DNA of 64,000 nucleotides, taken from the NCBI GenBank assembly GCA_002255925.1, contig NKIH01000001.1, positions 682,001 to 746,000 of the forward strand, given 5' to 3'. Under the pieces are notes generated by a model. The model was not told the origin of the DNA, did no database searches, and was given only the letters and a program-made list of their open reading frames with translations. Positions 62,467 through 64,000 of this stretch are shown in pieces. Positions within the stretch are counted from its first letter, which is position 1; every line of letters begins with the position of its first letter. The stretch is from Burkholderiales bacterium PBB6 (GTDB lineage Bacteria > Pseudomonadota > Gammaproteobacteria > Burkholderiales > Burkholderiaceae_C). The translations under genes and the position numbers were made by a program.

Positions 62467-64000
62467 ATGCGCCGCATGTTTCGTCGCAGACTCACCCTGG
62501 TGTTGATGTTGTTTGCATCGGTGGTCGTGCTGGCCGCGGTGGTGGCTGCCGCGTCGCTGGTGATCACCGAGCGGCAGGTGTTGCGGGGCCGTGTGGCCAG
62601 CGACATCGCCACCGGCTTCGTGCAGCTGTCTGCGCAAAAGCAGCGGCTGCGCAGCTGGGTGGCTCAGGTGCAGCAAGGCGCCAGTGCTGATCTGAGCATG
62701 CGCAGCGAACTGCTGGCGGCCATGCAAGGCACGCTGCAGAAGCTGAAGGTGCTGGCCGCGCAGGCGGCTGAGCTCGACAGCAGTGCCGATGCCGAGCGGG
62801 AGCACAAGCAGCGCTACGAGACGCTGGCCGTGCTGGAGCTGAGCGTGGCCGCACTCGACCGCGCGGTGCAGGACGCCCGCCCCTTGGCGCCCGGCGTTGA
62901 CCCCAACCAGGCGTGGCGTGAGTTGTCGCGCGTGTTCGACATGGCCGAGGGCCACGACATCCGCAAGCTGATCGCCGAGAGCATCGTGCGTGAGGCGGCG
63001 GCCGTGCAACGTGAGCGCGCCGCCGCTGATTCGACGCTGGGCTGGGTGCGCTGGCTCTGGCTGGGCGCCGCCGCCTTGCTGGCCGCTGGTGCCTTGACGG
63101 CGGCGGTGTACTTCGGCCGGGCGTTGCGCGGGCCGCTGGAGCAGCTCAGCCTGGGCGCCCGGGCCCTGCAGATGGGCCAACTCGGTCACCGCATTCCGCA
63201 GCAGGGCGACGACGAATTTGCGCAGGTGGCGCGCAGCGTGAATGCGCTCGCCGCTGAACTTGAGCAGCACCGCGAACGCGAATCCGCTGACCGCCAGCGC
63301 CTGGCCGATCTGGTGGCCGCCCGCACGCGTGAACTGGCCGATGCGCTGGGCTCGCTGCGGCAGGCCGACGGCCAGCGGCGGCGGCTGTTTGCCGACATCA
63401 GCCACGAGTTGCGCACCCCCACCACGGCCATCCGTGGCGAAGCCGAGATCACGCTGCGCGGCGTCGACAAACCGGCAGCCGAATACAAGGACGCACTGGC
63501 GCGCATCGTGGTCACCGCACGCCAGCTGGGCCATGTGATCGACGACCTGCTGACCATGGCCCGCAGCGACATCGATTCACTCTCGCTGGTGCGCGAAGCG
63601 GTGGACATGGACGAGCTGGCGCATGCGGTGCTTGACCAGGCCGCAGCGCTTTCCGAACAGCGCGGCGTCGTGCTCGGTGCACCGCCGCCCCGAACCGGCC
63701 ACCACATCGTGTCGGGTGATCCGATGCGGCTGCGCCAGATGCTGATGGTGCTGCTGGACAACGCGATGCGCTACTCCAACGCGCGGGGTGAGGTGCAACT
63801 CGCGCTGCAGGCCAGCACCAGCGATGACGGCCGCCGCCAGTTGACGCTCACCGTGGTGGACCAAGGCATCGGCATTCCGGCGGACGAGCTGTTGCGGGTG
63901 TTCGACCGGCATTTCCGCGGCCTGGTGGCGCGCCAGCACAGCCCTGACGGCAGCGGCCTGGGCCTGAGCATTGCGCGCCAGCTGGCGCAGGCCCACGGCG
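62467..64000 (+). CDS. Two-component sensor histidine kinase, 3'-truncated by window edge
   Basis: The frame is open to the window end. MRRMFRRRLTLVLM opens a membrane segment (about 8-33); an ATG three codons later is an alternative start. A periplasmic region rich in Arg/Gln/Ala helices (about 35-195) follows, then a second membrane segment (about 196-218), a HAMP domain (ALRGPLEQLSLGA...), the H-box FADISHELRTPTT with His313, an N-box LLDNAMRYS, a G1 DQGIGIP and G2 GSGLGLSIARQL. The four-helix periplasmic region is of unknown specificity. Its response regulator is probably just beyond the window or absent. Confidence 0.9.
   Translation, partial: MRRMFRRRLTLVLMLFASVVVLAAVVAAASLVITERQVLRGRVASDIATGFVQLSAQKQRLRSWVAQVQQGASADLSMRSELLAAMQGTLQKLKVLAAQAAELDSSADAEREHKQRYETLAVLELSVAALDRAVQDARPLAPGVDPNQAWRELSRVFDMAEGHDIRKLIAESIVREAAAVQRERAAADSTLGWVRWLWLGAAALLAAGALTAAVYFGRALRGPLEQLSLGARALQMGQLGHRIPQQGDDEFAQVARSVNALAAELEQHRERESADRQRLADLVAARTRELADALGSLRQADGQRRRLFADISHELRTPTTAIRGEAEITLRGVDKPAAEYKDALARIVVTARQLGHVIDDLLTMARSDIDSLSLVREAVDMDELAHAVLDQAAALSEQRGVVLGAPPPRTGHHIVSGDPMRLRQMLMVLLDNAMRYSNARGEVQLALQASTSDDGRRQLTLTVVDQGIGIPADELLRVFDRHFRGLVARQHSPDGSGLGLSIARQLAQAHG

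Overview
The window reads as a chromosomal segment of a GC-rich betaproteobacterium, order Burkholderiales. I infer this from the gene families and gene order: an S-adenosylhomocysteine (SAH) riboswitch ahead of ahcY, metK divergent from a run of lpxL-lpxL-dapF-DUF484-xerC, a Burkholderiales-type trimeric porin, and PurC/PurE/PurK next to pgk/pyk/fba. It resembles the Comamonadaceae or Rubrivivax-Leptothrix-Roseateles side of the order, but the family cannot be fixed by eye. Nearly every base is coding. I see no insertion sequence, prophage, CRISPR array, tRNA or rRNA. The window opens inside pgk and closes inside a sensor kinase gene. No intergenic stretch exceeds 300 bases.

1-12.9 kb: central carbon metabolism (pgk, a malic enzyme/phosphotransacetylase fusion maeB, pyk, class II fba), then purine synthesis (purC, purE, purK) with an unknown helical-repeat protein and a CnoX-type thioredoxin between them, then tsaC and a GDSL-like lipoprotein that lacks the catalytic serine. 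12.9-18.7 kb: dacB, then a translationally coupled tsaB-rimI-UDG-like run, glmU and a DUF4136 lipoprotein. tsaC and tsaB together serve tRNA t6A synthesis. 18.7-29.2 kb: pteridine reductase-like SDR-folB-ttcA, a MidA-like methyltransferase, slt-NDUFA9-like-cca, a glutathione transferase, a LysR regulator divergent from a DUF2917 gene, and a TfoX-like gene that overlaps it tail to tail.

29.4-37.6 kb: porin, 5-formyl-THF cyclo-ligase, OmpW, and the methyl-cycle operon ahcY-tlyA-metF behind a clear SAH riboswitch. ahcY removes SAH, metF supplies methyl-THF for methionine regeneration, and metK at 45-46 kb makes SAM. ppk2 and a HAD phosphatase follow. 37.6-45.2 kb: a GGDEF/EAL protein with a degenerate GGDEF site, a YcaQ-type DNA glycosylase, purT, a ProQ/FinO-domain RNA chaperone with a long Arg-Gly tail, a di-haem cytochrome c facing an FNR-like box, and a lipoprotein of unknown role. 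45.2-54.6 kb: metK, the lpxL2/dapF/xerC operon, a GntR-ABC transporter module, and an orphan sugar-binding protein. 54.7-64 kb: rlmI-like methyltransferase, a soluble TPR histidine kinase, a universal stress protein, Lrp/AsnC regulator, glmS, two secreted proteins, and a HAMP sensor kinase cut by the window end.

This is mainly a housekeeping region. The points most worth a second look are the UDG-like and GDSL-like proteins that keep their fold landmarks but have lost catalytic residues, the FNR-like site, genes that look leaderless, the palindromes that enclose both stop codons of convergent gene pairs, a perfect 16-bp hairpin at 61.65 kb, and the tailed ProQ protein.
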